53,364 nucleotides of DNA from an uncultured Eubacteriales bacterium (lineage in GTDB: Bacteria; Bacillota; Clostridia; Christensenellales; CAG-138), in assembly GCA_900543475.1 (NCBI GenBank), contig UQRU01000006.1:1-53364 (forward strand). The letters run 5' to 3'. This document shows positions 16,526 to 25,270 of this stretch, in pieces. A model generated the notes under the pieces. It ran no database searches and was not told the origin of the DNA. It saw only the letters and a program-made list of their open reading frames with translations. A program made the translations under genes and the position numbers. How positions within the stretch are numbered: position 1 is the stretch's first letter; each line of letters starts with the position of its first letter.

Positions 16526-17791
16526 ATGAAAGCGATCACGGCAATCATTCTTGCAGCAGGCGAAGGAAAGCGGATGCATTCCAGGAAGCAAAAGGTCCTC
16601 CATGAGATCTGCGGCAGGAGTATGGTAAAATGGGTCCTTGCGGCCTGCGAAGAGCATATTCAGGAGAAACCCATTGTATCTGTTGGGTTTGACGGAGACC
16701 GGGTGCGCGCCCATATCGGGGAAAAAGCCCGCTATGTCACCCAAGAACACGCGGATTCCATGGCAGAGGGCATTTTGTTTGCCATGCCCCTGATCACCCA
16801 ACCGGAAGGCTATGTGCTGGTGGTGCATGGCAACCTGCCGATGCTGCAGCCAGAGACCATCCGCATGTTGACCGACGCGGCCCAGGGGGTAGCGGCATCC
16901 CGCCTGGTCTATTGCGAAGAAGACGAAGAGACAAGGCCCTGCGCAGCCTTCTGTTTTGAGATTAACCACTTGCGCCGCTTTTTGGAGCGGGACCTGCCCC
17001 ACGACGTGGAGGCCAAGCATTTTATTCGCGCCTTGCGTATGGAAGGGGAGCGGGTGGTGGATATATATGCTCCCGCAGTGGAGTGCGCTGCGGTATATGA
17101 CCGGGAGAGCCTTTGGGATTGTACCTACCTAAGGCAGCAGGCCATCAATACCCGCCATATGAAAAACGGCGTCACCTTCCTGGACCCCAATCAGGCCTAT
17201 ATCGACGCAGAGGTGACCATCGGGGAAGATACGGTGATCTATCCCGGGGTATTTCTACAAGGCGATACCCGGATCGGCCGGGATTGTACCTTATATAATG
17301 GTTGCCGGCTTTTGGATACCATCGTGGGGGACGGCTGTTCCCTGGCGGCCGTGGTGGCCCAGGAGGCGGCGGTGGAGGACGGCACCAGCATCGGGCCCTA
17401 TGTGCGGCTGCGCCCCAACGCGCACCTTGGCAAGGGCTGCAAGGTGGGCAATTTTGTAGAGATCAAAAACTCCACTTTGGGAGATGGTGGCAAGGTAGCC
17501 CATCTCACCTATGTGGGGGATGCGGATATCGGCAAACGGATCAACGTGGGTTGCGGCACGGCTTTTGCCAATTATGACGGGGCCCGGAAATTCCGCACGG
17601 TGATCGGGAACGATGTATTCCTGGGCTGCAATACCTCCCTGGTGGCGCCGGTCACCCTGGGGGATCATGCCTATACCGCCGCGGGATCTACCATCACCAT
17701 GGATATTCCGGAAGGGCAGCTAGGCGTCGCCCGGGCCAGGCAGGTCAATAAGGAAGGCTGGCAGGCCCCCAAAAAGGACGATAAGAGGTAA
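16526..17791 (+). CDS. glmU: GlmU-like protein with degenerate uridyltransferase and intact acetyltransferase domain
   Basis: Normal GlmU acetylates glucosamine-1-phosphate and then couples it to UTP to give UDP-GlcNAc. At 421 residues this homologue is about 35 short. The left-handed beta-helix acetyltransferase half (about 215-421) is well kept: GPYVRLRPNAHLGKG, VGNFVEIKNS, KVAHLTYVGDADIG with the catalytic His, and FANYDGARK. The N-terminal half keeps LAAGEGKRM and KVLHEICG. It has Asn103 where the metal-binding Asp of GDxPL belongs and Tyr191 where the second metal ligand Asn belongs. It also lacks the LGTGHA motif and the PTGYGRI region. I infer that the uridyltransferase is inactive. 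GAGGG precedes the ATG. Confidence 0.85.
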   Translation: MKAITAIILAAGEGKRMHSRKQKVLHEICGRSMVKWVLAACEEHIQEKPIVSVGFDGDRVRAHIGEKARYVTQEHADSMAEGILFAMPLITQPEGYVLVVHGNLPMLQPETIRMLTDAAQGVAASRLVYCEEDEETRPCAAFCFEINHLRRFLERDLPHDVEAKHFIRALRMEGERVVDIYAPAVECAAVYDRESLWDCTYLRQQAINTRHMKNGVTFLDPNQAYIDAEVTIGEDTVIYPGVFLQGDTRIGRDCTLYNGCRLLDTIVGDGCSLAAVVAQEAAVEDGTSIGPYVRLRPNAHLGKGCKVGNFVEIKNSTLGDGGKVAHLTYVGDADIGKRINVGCGTAFANYDGARKFRTVIGNDVFLGCNTSLVAPVTLGDHAYTAAGSTITMDIPEGQLGVARARQVNKEGWQAPKKDDKR

Positions 17792-17794
17792 CCC

Positions 17795-18559
17795 TTGACG
17801 ATCGAGATAAACGGCGTCCAACTCCATTATCAGCGCCAGGGCTCGGGCAGGCCGGTGCTGCTGCTCCACGGCTGGGGCGCCAATATCCAAACCATGGCCC
17901 CTATCGCCAATTGCCTGGTCAGGCTGGGCATGGAAGCGGTAAGCCTGGATTTCCCCGGCTTCGGTGAGAGCCCGGAGCCACCGGGGCCCTGGGGGGTTCC
18001 GGAGTATGCCGCCTGTACCCGGGCCTTTATGGAAGCCATCGGCATCTGCGGGTGCGATGTGGTAGCCCATTCCTTTGGGGGGCGGGTGACCATTCAGCTG
18101 GCCAGCGAAACGCCGGAACTATTTCACCGGCTGATCCTGGTGGACGCGGCCGGCATTAAACCAAGGCGAGGCCCCAAATATTATTGGCGTGTCTATACCT
18201 ATAAGCTGGGGAAGATCCTGGCCAAGTCCCCGGCTTTGAACCGGCTCTTCCGCTTGCAGGAGCGGCAGAAAAAGGCCGGCTCCACAGAATATCAGCAATT
18301 GCAGGGGGATATGCGGGTCACCTATGTGAAAACCGTCAATTATGATCAGACATCCCTGCTTTCCAAGATCCCCAATGAAACCCTTTTGATCTGGGGGGAA
18401 AAAGATACGGCTACCCCCCTGTGGATGGGGAAGAAAATGGAGCGGGAAATGCAGAACGCCGGCCTTGCCATTATTCCTAGCGTAGGACATTTCTCCTATG
18501 CGGAGGACTATCCTCGTTTCTGTTCCATTCTGCAGATCCTGTATCAAAATGAGGCTTGA
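17795..18559 (+). CDS. Alpha/beta-fold hydrolase
   Basis: This is a 254-residue soluble hydrolase. It has the oxyanion region LLLHGWGANIQTM, nucleophile elbow VAHSFGGR (Ser near residue 92), acid WGEKDTATP, and His in VGHFSYAED. A helical lid lies between about 125 and 185, with many basic and aromatic residues (KYYWRVYTYKLGK) that might contact a membrane or anionic substrate. The start is TTG at 17795, 3 bases after the GlmU-like stop, with AAGAGG upstream. It sits between two cell-wall precursor genes, so a role in that pathway is likely. The substrate is not evident. Confidence 0.85.
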   Translation: MTIEINGVQLHYQRQGSGRPVLLLHGWGANIQTMAPIANCLVRLGMEAVSLDFPGFGESPEPPGPWGVPEYAACTRAFMEAIGICGCDVVAHSFGGRVTIQLASETPELFHRLILVDAAGIKPRRGPKYYWRVYTYKLGKILAKSPALNRLFRLQERQKKAGSTEYQQLQGDMRVTYVKTVNYDQTSLLSKIPNETLLIWGEKDTATPLWMGKKMEREMQNAGLAIIPSVGHFSYAEDYPRFCSILQILYQNEA

Positions 18560-18562
18560 TGT

Positions 18563-20233
18563 ATGGAAACCAATGAACTCCTGATCCAAATCGGCTTTTG
18601 GGCATATGTGCTGCTGGACGGGGTGGCAGTTACCCTGGCAGCCATTCCCTTCCTTCATATGTTGCAGCTGGAAAGCTACCAGGGTCCCATGTATCTTAAG
18701 TGGGTGCGTAAGCACCTGGGCCAATGGTCAGGCCCCTTTTTGGCCGGTGTGGCGGGCTTCCTTTTGCGCATAGCCGGCCAATTTTTCCCGGGCGGCTTTG
18801 GGACCCTGCTATGGCGGGGCGGGGACGTGATCTTTACCGGCATGATGCTAGCCTTTGGGATCATGGCCCTAAAAAATCAAAAAAAGGCCAAAAAACCCCT
18901 GCGCTATACCGCTAGGGTCAAGCGGCTATTGGTTCCCGTATTCCTGCTCGCCCTGGTGGGGCCGGCGGCGCGGCTGCTGTTGCAGGCGTCCTATGTGCGG
19001 CTCCTTTTTAATGGCATACAGCCTTGGGGCGGCTGGTGGGACTATGGCTTCTGGCCGGAGCTTGTGCGGTTTTTGCCCGGGCTGCTGCTGCCCCTTGTGG
19101 TATGCCTGGCCCATGTGCTCACCTGGCCGGTGGAAAAGCTGGTCCAGGGCTGGTATATGGGGGACGCCAGGAAACGCCTGCTTGCCAATCCGGCGCTAAT
19201 CCGCATCGGCATCACCGGCAGCTTTGGAAAGACCTCTACCAAGTACGCTTTGGGCACCATCCTGGGGGAAAAATATAAGACCCTCTATACTCCTGGCAGC
19301 TTCAACACCCCCATGGGAGTGACCCGAACCATACGAGAAAAACTCACGCCGGAACACCAAGTGTTTATCGGGGAGATGGGGGCTCGTTATAAGGGGGATG
19401 TGGCCCAGCTGTGCCGTCTGGTCAGACCGCAGTACGGCATCCTTACCGCCATTGGCAAGCAACATTTGGAAACCTTCGGCTCCCTGGAAAACGTAATGCG
19501 CGCCAAAGGGGAACTGTTGGCCGGGGTCGGCAGCCAGGGCTGCGTCTTTCTCAACGGGGACGATCCCCTGTGTCGCCAGCTTTATGAGAACAGCCCATTA
19601 CAGGAAAAATACCTTTTTGGCACCCAGGGAGAAGGCTTGTATATGCGGGCGGAGGATATCACCGTAGGCCCGGAGGGCAGCCGGTTCACCTTGGTTTGCC
19701 AGGATGGGACCCGGATCCCCTGCGTCACCCGGCTCCTGGGCCGGCACAACATCCTGAACGTGGCGGGAGCCGCCGCCCTAGCCTATAAGCTGGGCTTAAG
19801 CGAAGCACAGATCGCCGCCGGCATCGGCAAGCTGGAGCCGGTGGAGCATCGCTTGCAGCTCTTGCCCGGCCCCATTACCGTGATAGACGATGCCTTTAAC
19901 GCCAACCCGGTGGGCTCCAGCGAAGCGCTGGAGGTACTGAAGTCCTTCCCAGGCCGACGGATCATCATTACCCCCGGTATGGTGGAACTGGGGGAGGAGC
20001 AGGCGGCCTTGAACCAGGCCTTTGGCTTGCACATGGCGTCTTGCGTGGACGTGGCTATCCTGGTGGGACCCAACGCCCCGGCCATCAAGGCGGGGCTCCT
20101 GGAAGGCGGCTTCCCAGAGGACCGGCTGGTGGAGGTGGAATCCCTGGCCCAGGCCACGGAAAAGCTGCCGCTGTATCAACAGCCAGGGTGTACGGTACTG
20201 TTTGAAAACGACTTAACGGATAATTATAATTGA
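18563..20233 (+). CDS. Membrane-anchored MurF-like Mur ligase
   Basis: The first 210 residues contain about four or five transmembrane segments (near 10-34, 58-75, 85-103, 121-150 and 165-190) in place of the normal MurF N-terminal UDP-substrate domain. From residue 216 the ATP-grasp-like Mur core is intact: P-loop GITGSFGKTST, GEMGARYKGDVAQL, KQHLETFGSLENV, AKGEL with the lysine that is carbamylated in Mur ligases, GRHNILNVAGAAAL, DDAFNANPVGSSEAL and MVELGEEQAAL. These match MurF, which adds D-Ala-D-Ala, more than other Mur enzymes. Ddl, which makes D-Ala-D-Ala, is next. The anchor suggests a lipid-linked or membrane-delivered acceptor, which is inference. Confidence 0.88.
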   Translation: METNELLIQIGFWAYVLLDGVAVTLAAIPFLHMLQLESYQGPMYLKWVRKHLGQWSGPFLAGVAGFLLRIAGQFFPGGFGTLLWRGGDVIFTGMMLAFGIMALKNQKKAKKPLRYTARVKRLLVPVFLLALVGPAARLLLQASYVRLLFNGIQPWGGWWDYGFWPELVRFLPGLLLPLVVCLAHVLTWPVEKLVQGWYMGDARKRLLANPALIRIGITGSFGKTSTKYALGTILGEKYKTLYTPGSFNTPMGVTRTIREKLTPEHQVFIGEMGARYKGDVAQLCRLVRPQYGILTAIGKQHLETFGSLENVMRAKGELLAGVGSQGCVFLNGDDPLCRQLYENSPLQEKYLFGTQGEGLYMRAEDITVGPEGSRFTLVCQDGTRIPCVTRLLGRHNILNVAGAAALAYKLGLSEAQIAAGIGKLEPVEHRLQLLPGPITVIDDAFNANPVGSSEALEVLKSFPGRRIIITPGMVELGEEQAALNQAFGLHMASCVDVAILVGPNAPAIKAGLLEGGFPEDRLVEVESLAQATEKLPLYQQPGCTVLFENDLTDNYN

Positions 20234-20258
20234 CGCAAGGTAGGGAGGAATACCTGAC

Positions 20259-21422
20259 ATGATGGAATTAGGGGTGATCTTCGGAAGCCGGGCTTCCGAG
20301 CATGACGTATCCATAATCAGCGGGTTACAGATATTGGAAAATGCAGACAAAGGAAAATACCATGCCTTCCCCATTTATATTGCCCGGTCGGGGGCCTGGT
20401 ATGTGGGGGAGCCTTTGCGGGACGTAAAGACCTACCGGGATTTCGATCCCCAGCAAAAGGGCTTGACCCGGGTGTTTTTGCCGCCTGAGCCCGGCCACAA
20501 CGCCCTGTATAGCTTTGGCAGCGGGCTTTTCGGCAAGACCCAGCGGGTATGCGGGCTGGATTGCGCCATTCTGGCCCTCCATGGAATGCATGGGGAGGAC
20601 GGCACGGTGCAGGGCTTGATGGAGCTGGCGGATATCCCCTATTCCAGCTGCGGCCTGGTGGGCAGCGCCGTGGGCATGGATAAGATCGTGATGAAGGCCG
20701 TGTTCAAGAGCATGGGCCTGCCGGTGCTGCCTGCGGTATACTGCAACCGGGCGGAATGGCAGCAGGACCCTCAGGCGGTGCTAGCAAAGGCCGAAGGGGA
20801 AATCGGTTATCCCATGTTCATCAAGCCCGCTAACCTGGGTAGCTCCATCGGCATCGGCAAGGCTGTGGACCCGGACGGATTCCGCCAGGCAATGGAGGTG
20901 GCTGCCAGCTTTGACCGCCGGATCCTCATCGAACGGGCGGTGGAGCACCCGGTGGAGATCAACTGCGCCTGCCTGGGCAATAGCCAGGAGGCCCTGCCTT
21001 CCCTTTGCGAGCAGCCCGCTTGCTGGGATACCTTCCTCACCTTTGAGGAGAAATATATCCGTGGGGACGGCAAGGGGATGAAGAGCCTGAGCCGCCAGAT
21101 CCCCGCCCCCATTTCTCCAGAGCTGACCAAACAAATCCAGGACTATACGGTGGAAGTTTTCCGTATGCTGGAGTGCAAGGGTGTGGTCCGGGTGGACTAT
21201 ATCTTAGAAGGGGAGCAGGTTTATATTAATGAAATCAATACCATCCCGGGTTCCTTCGCATTTTATCTATATGAACCCATGGGGATCTCGTTTGCTGCGT
21301 TGGTAGATAAATTGGTAGCGTACGCCCAGCAGGGGCTGGAGGAAAAGCAAGCGTCTAGTTTTGCATTTCGCTCGGATATCCTGAATAAGGCCATATCCGG
21401 CGCAAAAATAACAAAAAAATAA
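20259..21422 (+). CDS. ddl: D-alanine--D-alanine ligase
   Basis: Ddl joins two D-alanines with ATP for the peptidoglycan stem peptide. It is an ATP-grasp enzyme of 387 residues with an early FGSRASEHDVSI (usually GGxSSEHEVS), LHGMHGEDGTVQGLMEL, YSSCGLVGSAVGMDK, FIKPANLGSSIGI, a substrate loop FEEKYIRGDGKG and the metal site VYINEINTIPG. The Gly-Gly to Gly-Ser change in the first motif is unusual but conservative. GGGAGG lies upstream of the doubled ATG. It follows the Mur ligase gene by 25 bases, giving a plausible supply line. Confidence 0.94.
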   Translation: MMELGVIFGSRASEHDVSIISGLQILENADKGKYHAFPIYIARSGAWYVGEPLRDVKTYRDFDPQQKGLTRVFLPPEPGHNALYSFGSGLFGKTQRVCGLDCAILALHGMHGEDGTVQGLMELADIPYSSCGLVGSAVGMDKIVMKAVFKSMGLPVLPAVYCNRAEWQQDPQAVLAKAEGEIGYPMFIKPANLGSSIGIGKAVDPDGFRQAMEVAASFDRRILIERAVEHPVEINCACLGNSQEALPSLCEQPACWDTFLTFEEKYIRGDGKGMKSLSRQIPAPISPELTKQIQDYTVEVFRMLECKGVVRVDYILEGEQVYINEINTIPGSFAFYLYEPMGISFAALVDKLVAYAQQGLEEKQASSFAFRSDILNKAISGAKITKK

Positions 21423-21432
21423 GGAGATGCCC

Positions 21433-22644
21433 ATGCGTAAAATTCAAATGAGGACCCCCCTTGTTGAGATGGACGGCGATGAAATGACCCGCATCATTTG
21501 GCAAATGATCAAAACGCATTTGCTGGAGCCGTATGTGGATCTAAAGACCGAATATTACGATCTGGGGCTTCCTTCCCGGGACGCCACCGACGACCAGATT
21601 ACCGTACAGGCGGCGGAAGCCGTGAAAAAGTACGGGGTCGGCGTCAAATGCGCCACCATCACTCCCAACGCCCAGCGGGTGGAAGAATATAACCTCAAGC
21701 GCATGTACAAAAGCCCCAACGGCACCATTCGTGCCATCCTGGATGGCACCGTATTCCGGGCGCCCATCATGCTGCCCTGCCTAAAGCCCTCTGTGCGCAG
21801 CTGGACCAAGCCCATTACCATTGCGCGTCATGCGTATGGGGACATTTACCGTTGCAGCGAGTTCCGGGTTCCTGGCCCCGGAAAAGCGGAGATCCTCTTT
21901 ACCGATGCTTCGGGCAAGGAGCTGTTCCACGAAACCGTGTTTGAGTTCAAGACCCCCGGCGTGCTGATGGGCATGTATAATAAGGATGATTCCATCCAGA
22001 GCTTTGCCCGGGCCTGCTTCAACTACGCCCTGTCCACCAAGCAGGATCTGTGGTTCTCCGCGAAGGATACCATCTCTAAAAAGTACGATCACACCTTCAA
22101 GGATATTTTCGAAGACATCTACCAGGCAGAATACGAGGCGCAGTTCAAAGCGGCAGGCATTACCTACTTCTATACCCTCATCGACGACGCGGTGGCCCGG
22201 GTCATCCGTTCTAACGGCGGCTTCATCTGGGCTTGCAAGAATTACGACGGCGACGTGATGAGCGATATGGTGGCCACGGCCTTTGGTTCTCTGGCCATGA
22301 TGACCAGCGTATTGGTATCCCCGGACGGCAACTATGAATACGAAGCCGCCCACGGAACGGTGACCAAGCATTATTATCGGCACCTGAAAGGGGAGGAGAC
22401 CTCTACGAACTCTATGGCCACCCTCTTTGCCTGGACAGGCGCCCTTCGCAAGCGGGGCGAGTTGGATCAGATCCCAGAGCTGATGGATTTTGCCGACCGG
22501 CTTGAAAAGGCTGCCTTGGATACCATTAGCGCAGGGTTTATGACCAAGGACCTTGCGGCCCTGGCAGATATGGACAACGTCACGGTGCTCAACACTGAAG
22601 ATTTTATCCGCAAGGTAAAAGAATTTCTTGACGCGGCTGCCTGA
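21433..22644 (+). CDS. icd: NADP-dependent isocitrate dehydrogenase, eukaryote-like type
   Basis: This enzyme oxidises isocitrate to 2-oxoglutarate, yielding NADPH and 2-oxoglutarate for glutamate synthesis. The 403-residue sequence matches the dimeric type common in eukaryotes and some bacteria rather than the E. coli type. It has VEMDGDEMTRIIW, ATITPNAQRVEEYNLK, KSPNGTIRAILDGTVFRAPI, ARHAYGDIY and EAAHGTVTKHY. The ATG at 21433 is preferred over one six bases earlier because the AAGGAG site touches the earlier one. It follows ddl closely and may share its transcript. Confidence 0.95.
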   Translation: MRKIQMRTPLVEMDGDEMTRIIWQMIKTHLLEPYVDLKTEYYDLGLPSRDATDDQITVQAAEAVKKYGVGVKCATITPNAQRVEEYNLKRMYKSPNGTIRAILDGTVFRAPIMLPCLKPSVRSWTKPITIARHAYGDIYRCSEFRVPGPGKAEILFTDASGKELFHETVFEFKTPGVLMGMYNKDDSIQSFARACFNYALSTKQDLWFSAKDTISKKYDHTFKDIFEDIYQAEYEAQFKAAGITYFYTLIDDAVARVIRSNGGFIWACKNYDGDVMSDMVATAFGSLAMMTSVLVSPDGNYEYEAAHGTVTKHYYRHLKGEETSTNSMATLFAWTGALRKRGELDQIPELMDFADRLEKAALDTISAGFMTKDLAALADMDNVTVLNTEDFIRKVKEFLDAAA

Positions 22645-22672
22645 TCTTTGGTATATCTATAAAGGAACGTCA

Positions 22673-22700
22673 ACGGGGGCGGCTTCAAGCCGCCCTTAAA
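22673..22700 (+). terminator. Hairpin after icd
   Basis: GGGCGGCT and AGCCGCCC form an 8-bp stem with a TCA loop, followed by TTAAAAT. It resembles a weak intrinsic terminator between icd and the SEC-C gene. Confidence 0.45.
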
Positions 22701-22723
22701 ATACCAGAAACAGGAGAACAGAC

Positions 22724-23227
22724 ATGAGTTTATACAGTGAATGGCAGGCCATCGCGGATGTGGAACGCACCCCCGGGGAGGCCAAAAAGTTCTGGAAGGA
22801 ATACTTTGCCCTGGAAACGGAAAACTATAAAACCATCCTGGAGAATTACCAGCATACCTATAGCGGCAAGGTTTCGGAGCTGGCAGAGGAGTTCCACATG
22901 GATGAGGTCACCTTCCTGGGCTTCTTGGACGGCATCAACACCAGCCTGAAGAAGGAGCTGAAACTGGACAGCCTCAAGAGCGGCAGCAAGATCGAGCTGG
23001 ATATCGATTACGAAAAGCTGTATTTCAACATGCTGGATTGCAAGGCGGATTGGCTTTATAACCTGCCCCAGTGGGAGCCCATCCTTACGCCGGAGCGCCG
23101 CAAGGAGATCACCATGGAGTTCCGCTCCTCCAAGATGTACGTTAAGCAGCAGGAGCCCAACCGCAACGATCCCTGCCCTTGCGGCAGCGGGAAGAAATAT
23201 AAAAAGTGCTGCGGCAAAGATAAGTAA
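22724..23227 (+). CDS. SEC-C motif protein
   Basis: This 167-residue protein ends in a SEC-C zinc-binding motif (NDPCPCGSGKKYKKCCGK), the same ribbon found at the end of SecA. The N-terminal 140 residues are acidic and helical, without membrane segments, and match no family I can name. Stand-alone SEC-C proteins are common in Clostridia and their function is largely unknown; some bind ribosomes. CAGGAG lies 8 bases before the ATG. Confidence 0.85.
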   Translation: MSLYSEWQAIADVERTPGEAKKFWKEYFALETENYKTILENYQHTYSGKVSELAEEFHMDEVTFLGFLDGINTSLKKELKLDSLKSGSKIELDIDYEKLYFNMLDCKADWLYNLPQWEPILTPERRKEITMEFRSSKMYVKQQEPNRNDPCPCGSGKKYKKCCGKDK

Positions 23228-23239
23228 ATATTTATTAGT

Positions 23240-23275
23240 AAGGGCGAACAAATAAGGTTCGCTCTTTTTTTAGAA
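23240..23275 (+). terminator. Terminator of the SEC-C gene
   Basis: GGGCGAAC pairs with GTTCGCTC around an AAATAAG loop and is followed by seven T residues. This is a clear intrinsic terminator. Confidence 0.85.
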
Positions 23276-23280
23276 ACAAC

Positions 23281-23600
23281 AAGGATTCAAAACATAAAGG
23301 TATGGTTCCCCATGTCTTTTAGAAAATGGTGGAGGCCGTGCCCCCTTGGGAAAGGCATACGTATGGAACGGGGCGTTTCCCTTCCCGCCAGGAAGCCCAT
23401 GCGATCTTTCGGGAAGGGCTTCCTGGTAAGCGTCCCAAAGGGCTACCGCCCATACATTTCGGCCCCCATATCGGCCGGCAGGCGTCCGGTTGCGGCAAAC
23501 TTAGAGGAATACGCCGGGAAGATGCGTTTGGATGGACTGGTTGGAGCGACGGTTTCCCCACAGGTTCGCCCCGAAAAGTTCATCTTTTTTATTTGCAAAA
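23281..23600. other. Non-coding gap with an 11-bp perfect hairpin
   Basis: No frame here encodes a recognisable protein. CCAGGAAGCCC (23388-23398) pairs perfectly with GGGCTTCCTGG (23416-23426) around a 17-base loop. GGGAAA/TTTCCC flanks a palindrome CATACGTATG just upstream, and CGGCC/GGCCG forms another short stem downstream. It could be a small RNA or a decayed gene. No promoter is obvious before it, though it follows a terminator. Confidence 0.35.
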
Positions 23601-23602
23601 GA

Positions 23603-23611
23603 TGGTATAAT
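23603..23611 (+). promoter_or_regulatory. Extended -10 promoter of the beta-CASP nuclease gene
   Basis: TGGTATAAT ends 35 bases before the start codon at 23647, a consensus extended -10 with a T-rich upstream region. Confidence 0.6.
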
Positions 23612-23646
23612 AAAATCAGCATCATAAGAATTAAGGAGCATATCAC

Positions 23647-25230
23647 ATGAAAATCAAATTTTGCGGCGCGGCCCAGACGGTGACGGGTTCCTGCCATCTG
23701 ATCCAGTTTGCCGGTGGAAACATCCTGGTGGATTGCGGTATGCGCCAGGGTGCGGATGAAAAAGCCATGCCCAACGGAGAGTTCCCCTTTGACCCCCATG
23801 AGATCACCGCTTTGCTGGTGACCCATGCCCATATCGACCATACAGGCCTCGTGCCTCTTTTGACAAAGCGAGGATTTGCAGGCCCCATCTATAGCACCAG
23901 CGCCACTGCAAAGCTATGTGAGATCATGTTGGCGGATAGCGCACACATCCAGGAGCAGGATGCGGAGGAGCAGACCCGTAAGAACCTGCGGGCTGGCAAG
24001 CCGCCGGCGGAGCCCCTGTATAGCGTCAAGGACGCGGCGCTCGCTTGCGAGCGTTTTAAAAGTATCCCCTATGGCACGGTGGTGGAGGTTTGTCCAGGGG
24101 TGAAGGCCCGCTTTACCAACGTGGGGCACCTGATGGGCAGCGCGGCCATCGAGGTATGGATCACCGAGGAGGATAAAACCGTCCGCGTGGCCTTTTCCGG
24201 GGATCTTGGCCGGGGCGACCGGCCCATCATCAACGATCCGGATATCGTGGAAGGAGCAGACTATCTGGTGATGGAAAGTACCTATGGCGACCGGAACCAT
24301 GAAGTGACCACCGATGCGGAAAAGGAGGCGGAATTGGCTTCCGTGCTGCGGGCGGGTATCGCCCGGGGCGGCAATATCGTGATCCCCGCCTTTGCGGTGG
24401 GCCGTACCCAGGAGCTGCTGTATTATATCAAGCGGATGCTTATCGAAGGCACGGTGCCGGGGCTAGAACGGGTGCCGGTGTATTTGGATAGCCCGTTGGG
24501 CATCAAGGCCACCCGGATCTATGAAAACTGCACCAAGGAAAACTACGACCAAGAGGCTCTAGAGATGTCCCGGGAAGGGGATCTCTTTGAGTTCCCTACC
24601 CTGCGTATCGCCCAGACCGCTGAAGAGAGCAAACAGATCAATACCCAACCTGGCTGTAATATTATCATCTCCTCCTCGGGCATGTGCGATGCAGGCCGCA
24701 TTCGGCACCACCTGAAGCATAACCTCTATCGGGCGGATAGCACCATCGTCTTTGCCGGCTATCAGGCAGCGGGCACCTTGGGCCGACTGCTGGTGGATGG
24801 GGCAAAGCGGGTCAAAATGTTTGGCGAGCAGGTGATCGTAAACGCCAATATCGTGCAGATCTCCGGCTTTTCCGGCCATGCAGGCCGAGATGAGATGCTC
24901 CAATGGCTCCAGAAGATCCCCCAAAAGCCCACTCGAGTATTCCTGGTACACGGCGAAAAGGATGTGATCGACGGCTTTGCCGCCGCCGTGCGCTCCCTGG
25001 GCTATACCGTTTCCGTGCCGGAGCTGTTTGAAGCCTTTGACCTGGGCACCGGCAGCGTGCATCGGGAGCCGGTTGTGCAGCTCAAGCGCCAGGCGGAAGC
25101 CTCGGTATCCACCATGGAGAGCTTGTTGTCCCGTATGGCAAAGCTGATGCAGCTAGCCGCCAGCGCCCAGGGGGAACGGGCACAAAAGCTGGGAGCAGAC
25201 CTGGACGCCCTGCTGAAGAAATGGGATTGA
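23647..25230 (+). CDS. MBL-fold / beta-CASP RNA-processing hydrolase
   Basis: This 527-residue metallo-beta-lactamase-fold protein is of the RNA-specific beta-CASP type. The metal-binding motif HAHIDHTG lies near residue 60, with further motifs NVGHLMGSA, FSGDLGRGDRPI, MESTYGDRNHE, a beta-CASP segment IIISSSGMCDAGRIRHHL and the C-terminal FSGHAGRDEML. The last 100 residues form a predicted helical tail. Related proteins resemble archaeal CPSF-like nucleases. It is not RNase J, which is longer and arranged differently. It probably cleaves or trims RNA; the target is unknown. It has its own promoter. Confidence 0.9.
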   Translation: MKIKFCGAAQTVTGSCHLIQFAGGNILVDCGMRQGADEKAMPNGEFPFDPHEITALLVTHAHIDHTGLVPLLTKRGFAGPIYSTSATAKLCEIMLADSAHIQEQDAEEQTRKNLRAGKPPAEPLYSVKDAALACERFKSIPYGTVVEVCPGVKARFTNVGHLMGSAAIEVWITEEDKTVRVAFSGDLGRGDRPIINDPDIVEGADYLVMESTYGDRNHEVTTDAEKEAELASVLRAGIARGGNIVIPAFAVGRTQELLYYIKRMLIEGTVPGLERVPVYLDSPLGIKATRIYENCTKENYDQEALEMSREGDLFEFPTLRIAQTAEESKQINTQPGCNIIISSSGMCDAGRIRHHLKHNLYRADSTIVFAGYQAAGTLGRLLVDGAKRVKMFGEQVIVNANIVQISGFSGHAGRDEMLQWLQKIPQKPTRVFLVHGEKDVIDGFAAAVRSLGYTVSVPELFEAFDLGTGSVHREPVVQLKRQAEASVSTMESLLSRMAKLMQLAASAQGERAQKLGADLDALLKKWD

Positions 25231-25270
25231 GAAACCCTGGGGAAAAGCTGGTAAATCTGTTTCGGAAGCC

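Noticed and set aside
23312..23650. Open frames of 80-112 codons in the non-coding gap
   Set aside because: There is no ribosome site, no family resemblance, and the frames overlap each other on both strands.
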